Assembly: GCA_030272585.1 (NCBI GenBank)
Contig: BSYQ01000005.1
Span: 3,937,501 to 4,001,500 of the forward strand
DNA length: 64,000 bases
DNA from: Bryopsis sp. KO-2023
Lineage: Eukaryota > Chlorophyta > Ulvophyceae > Bryopsidales > Bryopsidaceae
Direction of reading: 5' to 3'
Shown here in pieces: positions 27,375-38,042 of this stretch (within the stretch, counting starts at the first letter, position 1; every line of letters starts with the position of its first letter). The translations under genes were made by a program, and so were the position numbers. The notes under the pieces were generated by a model. The model was not told the origin of the DNA, made no database searches, and saw only the letters and a program-made list of their open reading frames with translations.

Positions 27375-29189
27375 ATGGCTGCCGACACACCCGCCGCAAT
27401 TATTGCGAGGTTGGAAGCGGAGGTAGCTCAAAAAGAAGAGGAGCTGCAGCACTTTGTTACGACCGCAGAGGAGGTGCTGCAGAACAATGAGGCCTTAACC
27501 CGGCAGCTCGCAGAGTTGAGTGACCGGACGAAAGCAGCTGAGGCTGCGAAGGAGGCAGCGGAGAAAGCCAAGGATAAGGCGGAGGCGGAAAGGAAAGAAG
27601 CGGAGGACAAGACCAAGGTCTTGGAAGAAAAATTGGAAGCCATGAAGCTGAAAAAGCAAAGGTTCCAATCTCACATGATGGCTAACCATCGTGAGAATGA
27701 CCTCCGTAAACAAGCTCTCGGGGGAATAGTGGATCGATTTACCGCGGTAGAGGAAACGCTGCAGCGAGCTGTAGCAACCGCGTGGAGTGCAGCAGCCAAC
27801 AACCTTAAGAAGGAATTGGCAGAACAAGAGCTGCAGATCGATTTGCTGGGAGAGTCCCTCAGAGACGGCTCTGAAAAACTTCAAGTGCAGAGCGAAACAA
27901 CGGACAAGATGCTGCGTTTGAACCCAGCGGTACCAGCACCACGGGTACGCGAAGAACTGGATCGCCAAGTCCAAGTTCTGTTGTCAAACGCAACACTTGA
28001 TCTGGAACCGTCCAAGGACGATGATGCGGGAGGCTCAAGCAAGGGCAAGGGGAAAGGGAAAAACAAACGCCCAAGCTCGCCGTGTAGGGATGAAGATCCA
28101 CACGGAAAGAGAAGGCGAGAGGACGGTGACGATGAAGGTGGTGAGCCACCGAGGGATCGTATGCCTGGAGATGCAGCAAGAGCCAACTTGTTACTCAAGT
28201 TAAAGGCTGCCGCATTAAAGACTCCAGCACCCTCACAACCAGCGCCAACAGTTCAGACTCCCGGAGATGAGGCTACCGCAATAGCACCGGGGGAGGACTT
28301 ATTCGACATGAGAGAGGAGGAGCTTTTGGACTTGGATTTTAACGAAGAAATTGACTTCGGCAGTCCACCTCCTAGGCTCGAAGGTCCTAGTTCTGAACCG
28401 GAGGACGGGGAAATAAGGAATGATGAAGGGCCAAGCCAGGTGACAGAGGTTCAGCGTGCGGTCCATCCACCGTTGGAGTTAGCTCCAACAGAAGCAGCAC
28501 TTCGGGCTTTCCGAGAAAAGGTTAAGCTCAGAAGACTAAGGGCGGCTGCTCAGGACAAAGTGGATGCTGCACCTAGCGAAGTGAACCTGTCACGGGAGGA
28601 TATCGAGGAGGCTTGCAACCCCATCACTGCGTCAGAGAAATGGCCGAAGGTCCAATATACTAACCCCAGGGACCGAGCCTTGCAAAATTACCGCGGCAAC
28701 CGGCACTTTCACGAGTTGCCCATGTGCATTTGGTGCGGGAGAAGCCCAATGCAAGCAAGTGCTCAGCGGCTGACGCAGAAGAAGTATTCCGTCCTTCCTT
28801 GTGGGTATCACCTCGTGTGTGATGCTCATTGGTTGGCATACTCGATGCTGGGGCGCATCGTCACGGCGGTCCAAAAAGTCGCGGAAGTGGACAACAAGTC
28901 CATCGCCACCGTCTCCCCATTCTCTCTACCTGCTCATATGTTGAAGCTGACACGCTCGACGTTCGAAGAAATTCCTTCGTTCCCGGCTGAGCACGAGAAG
29001 TTGCCACACTGCAACATGTGTGTGAAGCGGCAGCTCAAGGTGTCCGGCATCACAAGGGATCTGCCATTCCTAAAGTCCAAGAGGGTGGCTGCCGCATTTG
29101 ATCCCTGTGTCCGGTATCGTGCAGTGCAGCAAGCGCATGCGCAGGAGCAGCGTGCTATCCAGCAAGCGCAAGCGCAGGAACAGCGTTAA
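27375..29189 (+). CDS. A2 ORF3 (604 aa from the conserved Met)
   Basis: Same coiled coil, basic patch and three-part Cys/His module as A1. An in-frame Met at 27291 would add 28 residues, but that extension is not shared in A1, so the MAADTP start is preferred. It differs from A1 at the coil start (HFVTTAEEV, QLAELSD). The tail repeat QAQAQEQR varies among copies. Confidence 0.85.
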   Translation: MAADTPAAIIARLEAEVAQKEEELQHFVTTAEEVLQNNEALTRQLAELSDRTKAAEAAKEAAEKAKDKAEAERKEAEDKTKVLEEKLEAMKLKKQRFQSHMMANHRENDLRKQALGGIVDRFTAVEETLQRAVATAWSAAANNLKKELAEQELQIDLLGESLRDGSEKLQVQSETTDKMLRLNPAVPAPRVREELDRQVQVLLSNATLDLEPSKDDDAGGSSKGKGKGKNKRPSSPCRDEDPHGKRRREDGDDEGGEPPRDRMPGDAARANLLLKLKAAALKTPAPSQPAPTVQTPGDEATAIAPGEDLFDMREEELLDLDFNEEIDFGSPPPRLEGPSSEPEDGEIRNDEGPSQVTEVQRAVHPPLELAPTEAALRAFREKVKLRRLRAAAQDKVDAAPSEVNLSREDIEEACNPITASEKWPKVQYTNPRDRALQNYRGNRHFHELPMCIWCGRSPMQASAQRLTQKKYSVLPCGYHLVCDAHWLAYSMLGRIVTAVQKVAEVDNKSIATVSPFSLPAHMLKLTRSTFEEIPSFPAEHEKLPHCNMCVKRQLKVSGITRDLPFLKSKRVAAAFDPCVRYRAVQQAHAQEQRAIQQAQAQEQR

Positions 29190-29384
29190 GGAGGAGGGAA
29201 AAGGAGTTATCGTCGACCAAGTGTGTGCGTGCAGCAGCTGTCAGAGACATCAGAGCAAGAGACAGGTCCAAGACAGTTGGGTGTGGGTATGGGAGTGGGT
29301 GAGTTTTGTGTTTGTGTTTTTGTGTTTTTGTTTTTCTTTGTGTTTTGGTGTGCGTGGGCGCCCACTTTTTGCGGGGGGGGCGTA

Positions 29385-29804
29385 TGTTAGTCTTTTAGCG
29401 CTATACGAGGTAGTTTGGGATAGAGCCGAGGGTGGCTGACGCATGTGGGTTCGCGAGTAAGACAGAATAGACCCAGAGTTTGGGGCATGCGTCAGCGTAC
29501 TACACTTAGGGGTACTTAAGAGGCCCACTCGTTGTTTTGACGTTCACTTTATTTTGTAAGAACTCGGGATTCGTGGGATTGGTGTGTTCCCGCTTGTGTG
29601 TGTGTTTGTGTGTGTGTGTGTTAAGTGTTTGCCTGACGCAATCACTTCCCAACCCAAGTGCTCTAGTAGCGTTCACAACCGCGCTAGCTAGAGAGTTGTC
29701 TAAACCAACAAACCCCACAAGTATACTTGCGTTAGCCAGCAAGTTATCACGAATCCAACCAACACAGCCGACCACTATTGCGTCACCCACAAGCTTCACT
29801 ATCA
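29385..29804 (+). repeat. 3' LTR of A2
   Basis: 420 bp. One base differs from its 5' partner (GACAGAATAG versus GACAGATTAG). It is followed by the GATAG duplication and B2 RT. Confidence 0.95.
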
Positions 29805-30891
29805 GATAGAGGATGCCATCAACCAGTTTTCGGAGGCGAAGTTCTTCTCGGCCCTGGATCTGCGATCGGGATACTGGCAGGTTCGCATGAGTCCTGCTGC
29901 CGCAGAAAAGACGGCCTTCATCACGCAGGAGGGACTATATGAATTCGTGGTGATGCCCTTTGGGCTCAGTAACGCCCCAGCGACCTTCCAGAGGATGATG
30001 AACGAGGTGCTGGGACCCATGCTGTGGAAGGGAGTCATTGTGTACCTGGATGATATCGTCATCTATGCAGATACGTGGGAGAAACATCAGGAGCTTTTGG
30101 CAGAAGTGCTGCAGCGGTTGAAGGAAGCCAACTTACGGATCAGCCCAAGCAAATCGGATTTTGGGTTTGATGAGCTGCTATACTTGGGCCATGTTGTGGG
30201 CAAAGGGGAGATAAAAATGAATCCAAAGAAAGTGGCGACGGTGGAAATGCAGGTGCCACCGACGGATGTGTCTGGACTCCGGTCCTTCCTGGGCCTAACT
30301 TCTTACTACAGGAGATTTGTGCGCGACTACGCAAAGATCGCTGCACCCCTGACAGAGTTGCTGAAGAAGAATGTGCCGTTCGTGTGGGAGGAACGCCATG
30401 ATTGGGCCTTTGAAAAGTTAAAGAGGAGTATCACAGACCAACCAGTCCTGGCTCCACCACAGCCACACCTACCATACATTCTGCAAACAGACTGGAGCAG
30501 CCAGGCTGTGGGGGCAGTACTCTGTCAAAAGGATGAGCAAGGGAGAGAGCATGTGGTGGCTTATGCCAGCAAAAGACTCAATCCTGCTGAGAGGAATTAT
30601 TCTGCAGTGGAAGGGGAGTGCCTAGCAGTGGTGTGGGCTTGCACCTTATTTCGGCCATACATCTACGGAACGGAATTTGTGCTGCAGACTGATCAAAGAG
30701 CCTTACAATGGTTGATGACGGGTACCAAACTGACGGGGAAACTGATGAGGTGGGCACTCCGCCTACAAGAGTTTGATTTTACCATTGAGTTCCGCGCTGG
30801 GAAGAGTAACGCAAATGCGGATGCACTGACAAGGCTTCCAGTTCCGCTGGACCATCCAATAGTCAGTGGTTCCACAGCGCTTCGTCCATGA
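29805..30891 (+). pseudogene. B2 RT (catalytic part) and RNase H
   Basis: The frame is open from 29806 (EDAINQF) to the same ALRP-stop as in B1. It includes the YLDD catalytic box, the SFLGLTSYYRRF connection and RNase H (LQTDWSSQ). No internal lesion is seen. It is a pseudogene only because A1 and A2 separate it from its N-terminus and the element lacks its 5' end. Confidence 0.88.
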
Positions 30892-31620
30892 TTTACTATG
30901 GAACCCCAGATCAGAGCTGACAAGGTGCAACCATTGTTGTCCCAATGGAAGTACTCAACAGTGGTAGGGGACACTTGAATTTTGTGAGGTTTTTGCATAT
31001 TTCTTGCCTACCATTGTTGTTGCAAAAGGTCAAGGGGGAAAAAGTGGATCAATGGATGGATAAGGATCAGATGAAATATTTGGAAAGAAAGGATTTGCCT
31101 GCTGGGAGACAAGCTGAGGCAAAAGTGCACAGAAGAAGTCGACGATATTGAAGGGTAGCAGGAGATGCTCACCCACTCAAGTACTTGAGCAGAGAAAGAG
31201 AATGGCGACAGGTGCCACATGAGGAACAACGATAGTCTGTGGTTCGAGATATCCACAGACAGAATGCGCACATCGGCGGGAGAGGATTAAGCCAGAAGAG
31301 TGCAGCAGCTGCACAGCAGCAAGAGTTATATATCAAAAGAGGAAGAGCAAGTGTGGCAGACGTGCCATAACTGCAGAGAGAGTTAAAAAGCGCCTAAGGA
31401 ACTATATCCGCTACGGCAGCATGAGAGAGAGAAAGCGCCTAAGGGACTTCATCCACTACGGCAGCATATACCGTTGAGAGCTTGGGAGAAAACAAAACAG
31501 CGGAAAAAGGGGAAAGGAATGAAGTGGCAGAACTTCTACAGAAGCCGGGCGTTCAACTAAGGAAAGGACGACTATACCATTCGGAGACCGATTGACTAGT
31601 GGTACGGATGGATCGCGAAA
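30892..31620 (+). pseudogene. B2 integrase remnant
   Basis: Diverged DNA matches B1 from about 3820 to 4710, including AATGCGCACATCGGCGG of the zinc finger and a stretch near 31530-31620 that matches the region before the catalytic Glu. Frameshifts and stops are scattered through it, and part of the catalytic core is missing. Beyond 31620 the sequence jumps to 3' UTR, so the rest of integrase and the whole accessory region are deleted. Confidence 0.75.
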
Positions 31621-32299
31621 TACAATATGGTATTTTCTGGTTTTGTTTTGTTTTGTATTGTTTGTTTTGTTTGGTATTGCTGTATTTCTGCAGCAGCAGT
31701 GGGTGGGTTTTTATTTTGTTTTTGGTTCTATTTTGTTCTTGGGTACTATTTCTGCAGGAATAGTATTCAGTCAGTCGATAAAGTAAAGGATTTTTCTTTT
31801 GGTACTTTTTGAGCTCAATAGAGAACTGGGGAAGAAAAGGGGGGTAAACAAGGGACAAACAGGGACAAACTGGTCACTTTGACCTATAGGGGTGAAAGAA
31901 CAGCTGTTAGCTATGAGGAAAAAAGAAAGGGGGGGAAACTGATTGAAGTGCAGCACCACTGGTTTACATTCGAGTGCTCTTTGAACAGTCCTGCTGGGTT
32001 TAAAGAACAGCTGATGGCTGTGATTAAAAAAAACAAAAAAAAAGGGGGGACCTGTTTGAGGAACAACATTGTTAGTTTACATTTTGATGTCCTTGAACAG
32101 TTTTGCTGTGAAAAAAAAAATAAAATGGATCTGCCGTAACAATGGGCGCTTGTTTTGTGTTTCTGAGCACTACGTCTACAGACATATTAGCCAGTCAGGC
32201 AGTTCAGAGAAAGATTTTCTTGTTGATATTTTTGGAAAAGTTCTGGGAACAACTAGCTAACAACTATAGACCAGGCACAGAAGAAGTTCAGTGGGGGAG
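31621..32299 (+). other. B2 3' non-coding region with a diverged duplication
   Basis: T/G-rich sequence is followed by an imperfect two-copy repeat of about 120-130 bp: the block AAAGAACAGCTG recurs at about 31896 and 32000, each followed by purine runs, TTTACATT and a TTTGAACAG or CTTGAACAG block. A G-rich tract (GTGGGGGAGG) precedes the LTR. No gene is seen. Confidence 0.65.
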
Positions 32300-32949
32300 G
32301 TTAAGTTTAACTTTTGGGGACAAAAGTCAAGGGAGGAGGGGAGTGGTTACAGCTGTAACCCCAAACCACGTCGCCTCCACCGATTTCGTCACACTGGCCA
32401 GGGCCAGAGTGCTGTCGAGTAGAGGGGAGGTAGTTAGGGCAGTCTTACAAGGTTTGAGTGGGGTTTACAGTCACCCAGGGCAGTCCTGCCATAGCAGTCC
32501 CACCTCAGCCTAGAGGTAGCAGTTCAGCTACAAGGTTGACTAGGTTGGACAGTCCTAGGGATTGGTACTGAGGGAGTGAGTGGACTTTGGGTTAGAAAGA
32601 TCAGTTAGGCTTGATGGGTTAGGTTGTCTTAATCAGTAGGTGGGATCCTAGGCGATCAATGGGACAAGGGTGAGTCAGGCTGCAGCCTATTTAAATGGCT
32701 GATCTTAGGGTATTGTACTTCTTGGTGTGGATCTTCTTGTGTTTTGTTCGAGTTTGGACCTTTGGACTGTTGTAAGAAAGCTTTTGAGAAGAGACCTGAG
32801 TGAAAAGTGCCTTGCAAGGCCGTGCGATCAAGTTAAAGAGGGGCTGTCCCCACTTCTGCCGTTCCAGTTCTGCAAAAACGCCTCCACAACCGTTAAGTCC
32901 AGCTGCAGGGGTGACCCCAGCGGTCAAGGCGACGCAATTTGTGGTTACA
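32300..32949 (+). repeat. 3' LTR of B2
   Basis: Diverged match to the B1 LTR. It ends GGTTACA, and the first two bases appear mutated (GG for TG). It is longer than the B1 LTR by an insertion around 32440-32520. C1 sequence follows directly. Confidence 0.75.
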
Positions 32950-34746
32950 AGTAGGCACATTGGCAACCTGAACATGACCGAATCTGGATGGTTTGGCGGA
33001 AACCGGCAGGACCAAAGTCCGGTAAGGGGAGGTGGACAACATCCTACAGTTTGGCAAGAGTGGAGAGGGAAGACGCAAGCCCCCACGAGAGAGAGCGCGA
33101 ACCCTCCGGCCAACAAAGCAAACCGCTCTGGGATTAAACCTTGGCGGCGGAGTTTGGCTATTGAGAGCCGAAGTTGTGACACAAAACAACCACTGCGGAT
33201 GTTATCAAGTAGCACTGGCTGCCAGACACTTCCTCTGGAACAGTCGGCGCTCTCCGCAGTTGCCCGTCCTACAGGCCAAGTTCGTTCCACCAAACAAACT
33301 TCTAGTACTTCTGAACCTGGAAGGAGGACATTGGTTACCTCTATTAGCGAAGCTGACACTATTGGTACCTTGTTCCGGGTCGAAGTGAAAATCGCCAATC
33401 ACCCGGTGACGGCGCTTATCGACAGTGGCGCATCGGGCGATTTCATTGCGGAAGATGTGGTCAAGTTGTTGGACCGCAAGTTGGAGAAGGTGGAATCCCC
33501 CACCGAAGTCTCACTAGCGGATGGAACAAAAGTGGAGGTTAAGCATCAAGTCCGAACAGTAGTGCGGATTGGCCCCACAACGTCCACCACAACTTTGTAC
33601 GTGTTACCGAAGACAAGTCATTCAATCATCTTGGGGAAACCATGGCTAGCAAGAGTCAACCCACAGATAGATTGGAGGGAACACGAAATGCACATCTCTA
33701 GGCGGAACCAACCAGATGCTCTTGTAAAGGGTATCCCGCCAGGAGTGGTGCCGACTATATCTGAGGAGAAACCGTTAAAAGGAGAGTTCATGACCGCTAA
33801 AGCAGCAGCTAAAGCGCTCAGACAAAGGAGAAAGCGTTCGTGTCTTGTTCTCGTGAGACAAGCGCGAAGGAATCCGACAGAAACAGATGGGAAGAGGAAG
33901 TTGGAGTTACTGTTAATACATCCTACAACGGGCAAAGTATCAGCATTTCCAGAGGCCGACAAACCTTTGGAGGAACCAACCGAACTACCGAAGGAAGTGG
34001 ATCCACGGTTTGGGGACGCTCTCAAGAAGATACCTGAGAAGGTTATCAGAGACGCGTTTAAGAGGAATGCTGACATGTTTCCGGCAGATTTACCTGGAAT
34101 AGCGCCTTTGCGGCCCAAATACGATATGAGGATCGATTTGGAACCAGGGACAAAGCCTGCTTGGCGGCCGTTGTACAAGTACAGTCCCGCAGAGTTGGAC
34201 GAGATGAAGACCCAAATCGATTTCCTACTCGAGAAGGGGTTTATCCGGCCATCGCATTCCCCATACGGAGCACCGATATTGTTCGTGCCCAAGAAGGAGG
34301 GAACAATGCGAATGTGCATTGATTACCGCGTTTTGAACCGCCACACGGTCAAAACCAGGTATCCTCTGCCGCGGACTGAGGAATTGTTCGACCGACTTGG
34401 GGGAAGTCGTTACTTCACCAAGATCGACTTGCGAACAGGATATTGGCAGCAGCGTCTAGACCCGGCGGACGTGCACAAGAGCGCGTTCAGAAGCAGATAC
34501 GGCCACTATGAGTTTTTAGTGGTACCGTTCGGGCTAACGGGAGCCCCAGGATACTTCATGTCGATGCTCAACGACATCTTGCGGGAGCACCTGGACGACT
34601 TCGTCGTTGTTTTCCTCGATGACATCTTGGTATTTTCGCGGACAGCTAAAGACCATGCCCGTCATGTGGAGGCGGTTCTGGCGAAACTTCGGGAGCAGGA
34701 CGACAAACGCCTGGGGTGGGATCCCGCAAGACAGATGAAGACTTAA
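32950..34746 (+). pseudogene. C1 protease and truncated RT
   Basis: Seen: a retropepsin D-S-G-A site ([11 protein letters not shown], codon at 33421), an IILGKPWL flap-like motif, then RT with [10 protein letters not shown] and catalytic FLDD near 34616. The RT is normal to [11 protein letters not shown] (about 34691) and then runs into an unrelated tail and a stop. The RT thumb and RNase H are missing. The frame begins inside the B2 LTR, so the N-terminal residues are not native. Family A pol, which is intact, has about 700-900 bp in the missing interval. Confidence 0.85.
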
Positions 34747-36545
34747 GCGGACAGGCCACTAGACCTGACCGCCCGGGGAAAGGCCAATTGGGGGACTGGG
34801 CATCGGACCAGTCGGAGGTAGCTTTTGATGAGCCCCCATTGAAATTTTGGGATCCGTCAGCTGAAGAAGTGGAAGCACTTGCTCGACGTGCCCCGGAGTC
34901 CAACACGGACGACAAAATTAGTAGGCTGGACGACAAAGTTAGTCGGACACAGGCCGACAAAGTTGATCCGTTGAGGGAGGAGTCTGGCGATAGGGGAAAC
35001 AAGACTCAACCGCCACTAGAGCTTTCCGCTCTGATTGACGCGCGCACCGGTCCCACTGATGACCTCATTGATGCTATAAGAAACGCACAGAGGTTGGATC
35101 CATTGGTGGCGGACATTGTATTGCGGTTAGAAGCGCGAGAAGCGGAAGCGGAAGCTATGTACGTGATGGAGGAAGACGGTTTACTCAAGAGACGGCTATC
35201 GGATGAAGAGGAGCTACGCTTGGTGGTACCGCGGGGGAACATCCGCAACAAAATACTGCGGCTCTGTAATGATAGCCCTGCGAGCGGCCACAAGGGCCAA
35301 GAAAGAACAAGAGAATTAGTGGGAAGATACTTCTACTGGAAATTCTGGAAGAAGGAGGTCAACCACTACGTCCGCACGTGTCCCACTTGTCAACGAACTA
35401 AGGTGGAGTCACGACGGCCGGCTGGTTTGTTAACACCATTGCCAGTGCCAGGGCGGAAGTGGGAATCCATCGCGACTGATTTGGTGGTTGCCTTACCTCA
35501 AACAGAGCGGGGATTCGATGCCATTGCGGTATTCCTTGACCGCCTAACCAAAATGATTCATCTTGTTCCCACTACCACACGTGTTACCGCTGAAGGATAC
35601 GCGCGACTGTTCTTTGAGGGCGTTTGGAAGTACCACGGACTTCCACGTTCCATAATCAGTGATCGCGATGTAAGGTTCACGAGTGAGTTTTGGCGAGCAC
35701 TCTGGGCGATGCTGGGCGGAGAGCTCCGCATGTCGACCGCCTTTCACCCGCAAACAGATGGAATTACGGAGCGGGATATCCGAACTGTACAAGAAACGCT
35801 GAGGGCGTACGTTTCTGAGAGACAAAACGACTGGGATCTTCGGTTGGCGCAAGTGGAGTATGTCTATAATAATGGCGTTCACTCTGCTACCCGCTATACA
35901 CCATTTTATCTCAACTATGGGATACATCCGGAGCATCCCGCTGCACTTGTGTCTGGCGCACTACAGGCGCGAGCGGAAGGGGTAAGACAGTTCACCCAGC
36001 GGATTCAAAGAGACTTAAGAACCGCACAAAACTATCTGGGGGCAGCAAGAGTAAGAATGAAGCGATTGGCGGACCAGAGCCGACGCGATCAAAACTTTGC
36101 TGTGGGAGAACGTGTCCTACTGCGGACGAAGAACATTGAGCTGATGCACAGCGGGCCAAGCAAGAAACTACAGGCACGCTATGTAGGTCCGTTCCGCATC
36201 CTGGCGAAAGTCGGGGATGTTGCATATCGTCTTGAACTTCCTCGAGGGTGGCGAATCCACAACGTCTTCCACGTATCATTACTGCGTGAGTTCCATTCCA
36301 CTCAGCAGTATGGCCGCCGTGAATTGGAAGCTCCACCGGCGGATTTGGTGGAAGGAGAAGAAGAATATGAAGTAGAGCGAGTTGTGGACCACCGGGAAAG
36401 GAGAAGGGGTCGGCGAACGATCCTGGAGTACTTGGTTAAGTGGCGAGGATATGGCATGGAGGAGGCACTGTGGTTACCGGACGATGAACTGCAGAACGCA
36501 CCACTTGCTGTAGCTGAATACCGCGCTGCCGCACGCTTGGGGTAG
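34716..36545 (+). pseudogene. C1 integrase with chromodomain
   Basis: This is in a different frame from the protease-RT part, so the deletion near 34692-34716 also shifted the frame. The N-terminal 100 residues are charged and include short repeats around DDK(I/V)SR and ADKVDP. The rest has H2C2 zinc (GHKGQERT ... CPTC), DDE core motifs (ATDLVVALP, ISDRDVRF, TDGITERDIRT), a GPF motif and a chromodomain (EYLVKWRGYGMEEALWLP). The integrase itself looks intact. There is no ORF3 after it. Confidence 0.88.
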
Positions 36546-37125
36546 ATGTTGGGGAGGACATCTATCGTCGTCGAGAACAAGTGGCGGACAGTGGGCGAGG
36601 GGAGCTTAAACCAGTTCTGAAATAAGTGGAACTCAACGAGGAGCCGACAAACTCTCAGCATATCCGCTGATTTCAGTTGGCCGGTGGCAGCACCGCCACT
36701 GGGGCTGGTATGGGACAGTTTTGGTGGACGTTTACCTAGCGCTAAAGGGAAGGACTGAGCAGACACCGGTTATCCCGCTAGCGTGAACAGCCGACTGTGG
36801 GGACTGCTGCAGAGGAGTTTGGAGGTACTGGATCAGAAACACCACCGTCGATATGGCGGACTGTTGGAGCGCGCAAGGAGCTAGAGTATGCTGTGGACGC
36901 AGTGGTAGCCGCGCAAGACCGTCAGAGACAGTGATGGGTGTTCGGGGTCGTTGAGTGGAACTGGGGTGGGTTTTCTGGGGGAATCAAAAGGTTGGGGGAT
37001 TTTAGTTTGATTACAGTTTTATGATTTGGAAATGATTGAATTGATTCTTGAATTTATTTGACCATTCCAAGCAGACAATCTTCTTATTTAGAGTCGGGAC
37101 GATTTACTAGATAAGAGGCGGCGTT
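36546..37125 (+). other. C1 3' non-coding region
   Basis: 580 bases with no credible reading frame. A potential stem lies near 36680 (GGTGGCAG/CACCGCCAC), and T/A-rich sequence is present near 37000-37070. AAGAGGCGGCG just before the LTR is a weak purine tract. Confidence 0.7.
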
Positions 37126-37352
37126 TGTAGCGCAGGTGTGGTACAGACAGCTGCATGTCTGACTTGGTAGTACGGGATAGTACAGGGGTCACCTCAGAGT
37201 ACGATTGTACTACAGAGGTTACAAGGAGGGCTCTGTGCTAGGTTCGAACGTTCTTTATTCTGTAAGTAGTTTTTCCCTTCAAGTGTGTTCGTGTGTGTCT
37301 ATCGCCCCACCCTCAGTTCGTTACACAGCTCATAACCCACGGAGCTGTAACA
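37126..37352 (+). repeat. 3' LTR of C1 (227 bp)
   Basis: TGTAGCGC...GCTGTAACA. The same 227 bases occur in reverse at 48137-48363, which fixes both ends. Confidence 0.92.
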
Positions 37353-37428
37353 TGTAGATTCGCCCACTTTGAAATCAAACATCCTTGGAACCGAAAATTC
37401 CCTTTCAGTAGTGGGCTGAAACTCATGG
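37353..37428. other. 76-bp orphan segment between C1 and A3
   Basis: Matches nothing else in the window by eye. On the minus strand it is open (SFSPLLKGNFRF...). It may be a scrap of the original target, or of another element joined through recombination in A3. Confidence 0.5.
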
Positions 37429-37848
37429 TGATAGTGAAGCTTGTGGGTGACGCAATAGTGGTCGGCTGTGTTGATTGGATTCGTGATAACTTGCTGGCTA
37501 ACGCAAGTATACTTGTGGGGTTTGTTGATTTAGACAACTCTCTAGCTAGCGCGGTTGTGAACGCTACTAGAGCACTTGGGTTGGGAAGTGATTGCGTCAG
37601 GCAAACACTTAACACACACACACACAAACACACACACAAGCGGGAACACACCAATCCCACGAATCCCGAGTTCTTACAAAATAAAGTGAACGTCAAAACA
37701 ACGAGTGGGCCTCTTAAGTACCCCTAAGTGTAGTACGCTGACGCATGCCCCAAACTCTGGGTCTAATCTGTCTTCCTCGTGAACCCACATGCGTCAGCCA
37801 CCCTCGGCTCTATCCCAAACTACCTCGTATAGCGCTAAAAGACTAACA
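37429..37848 (-). repeat. 3' LTR of A3
   Basis: 420 bp, minus strand. It shares the CTAAATCAAC and CCAATCAAC variants with A1, but the GACGTTCACTTTATTTTG variant with A2 and A4, so it is mosaic. Confidence 0.93.
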
Positions 37849-38042
37849 TACGCCCCCCCCGCAAAAAGTGGGCGCCCACGCACACCAAAACACAAAGAAA
37901 ACAAAAACACAAAAACACAAACACAAAACTCACCCACTCCCATACCCACACCCAACTGTCTTGGACCTGTCTCTTGCTCTGACGTCTCTGACAGCTGCTG
38001 CACGCACACACTTGGTCGACGATAACTCCTTTTCCCTCCTCC

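Larger units (their letters stand above)
19711..29804 (+). mobile_element. Complete family A element copy 2 (A2)
   Basis: The LTRs are 420 bp (19711-20130 and 29385-29804) with one difference noticed. The target duplication is GATAG (19706-19710 and 29805-29809). The target is the same B2 RT gene as for A1, 16 bp further on. All three frames are intact. It belongs with A4 by shared variants (LTEFLDD, LKPQEQ, VTTAEEV). Confidence 0.96.
9143..32949 (+). mobile_element. Family B copy 2 (B2), 5'-truncated, decayed, split by A1 and A2
   Basis: B2 segments are 9143-9583, 19695-19710 and 29810-32949. Joined in thought they give a continuous RT-RNase H frame, followed by a broken integrase, a 3' UTR and a 3' LTR. 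The LTR, primer site, gag and protease are missing at the left. The accessory region after the integrase is deleted too. Its RT-RNase H frame is still open, so the integrase damage may be fairly recent, or the element was non-autonomous. Confidence 0.88.
32950..37352 (+). mobile_element. Ty3/gypsy chromovirus, family C copy 1 (C1), 5'-truncated and internally deleted
   Basis: Protease, partial RT, integrase and chromodomain are followed by a 3' UTR and a 227-bp LTR. There is no 5' LTR, primer site or gag. The left edge coincides with the end of the B2 LTR, so B2 may have inserted into C1, with the left half lost later. No target duplication can be shown. Confidence 0.88.
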
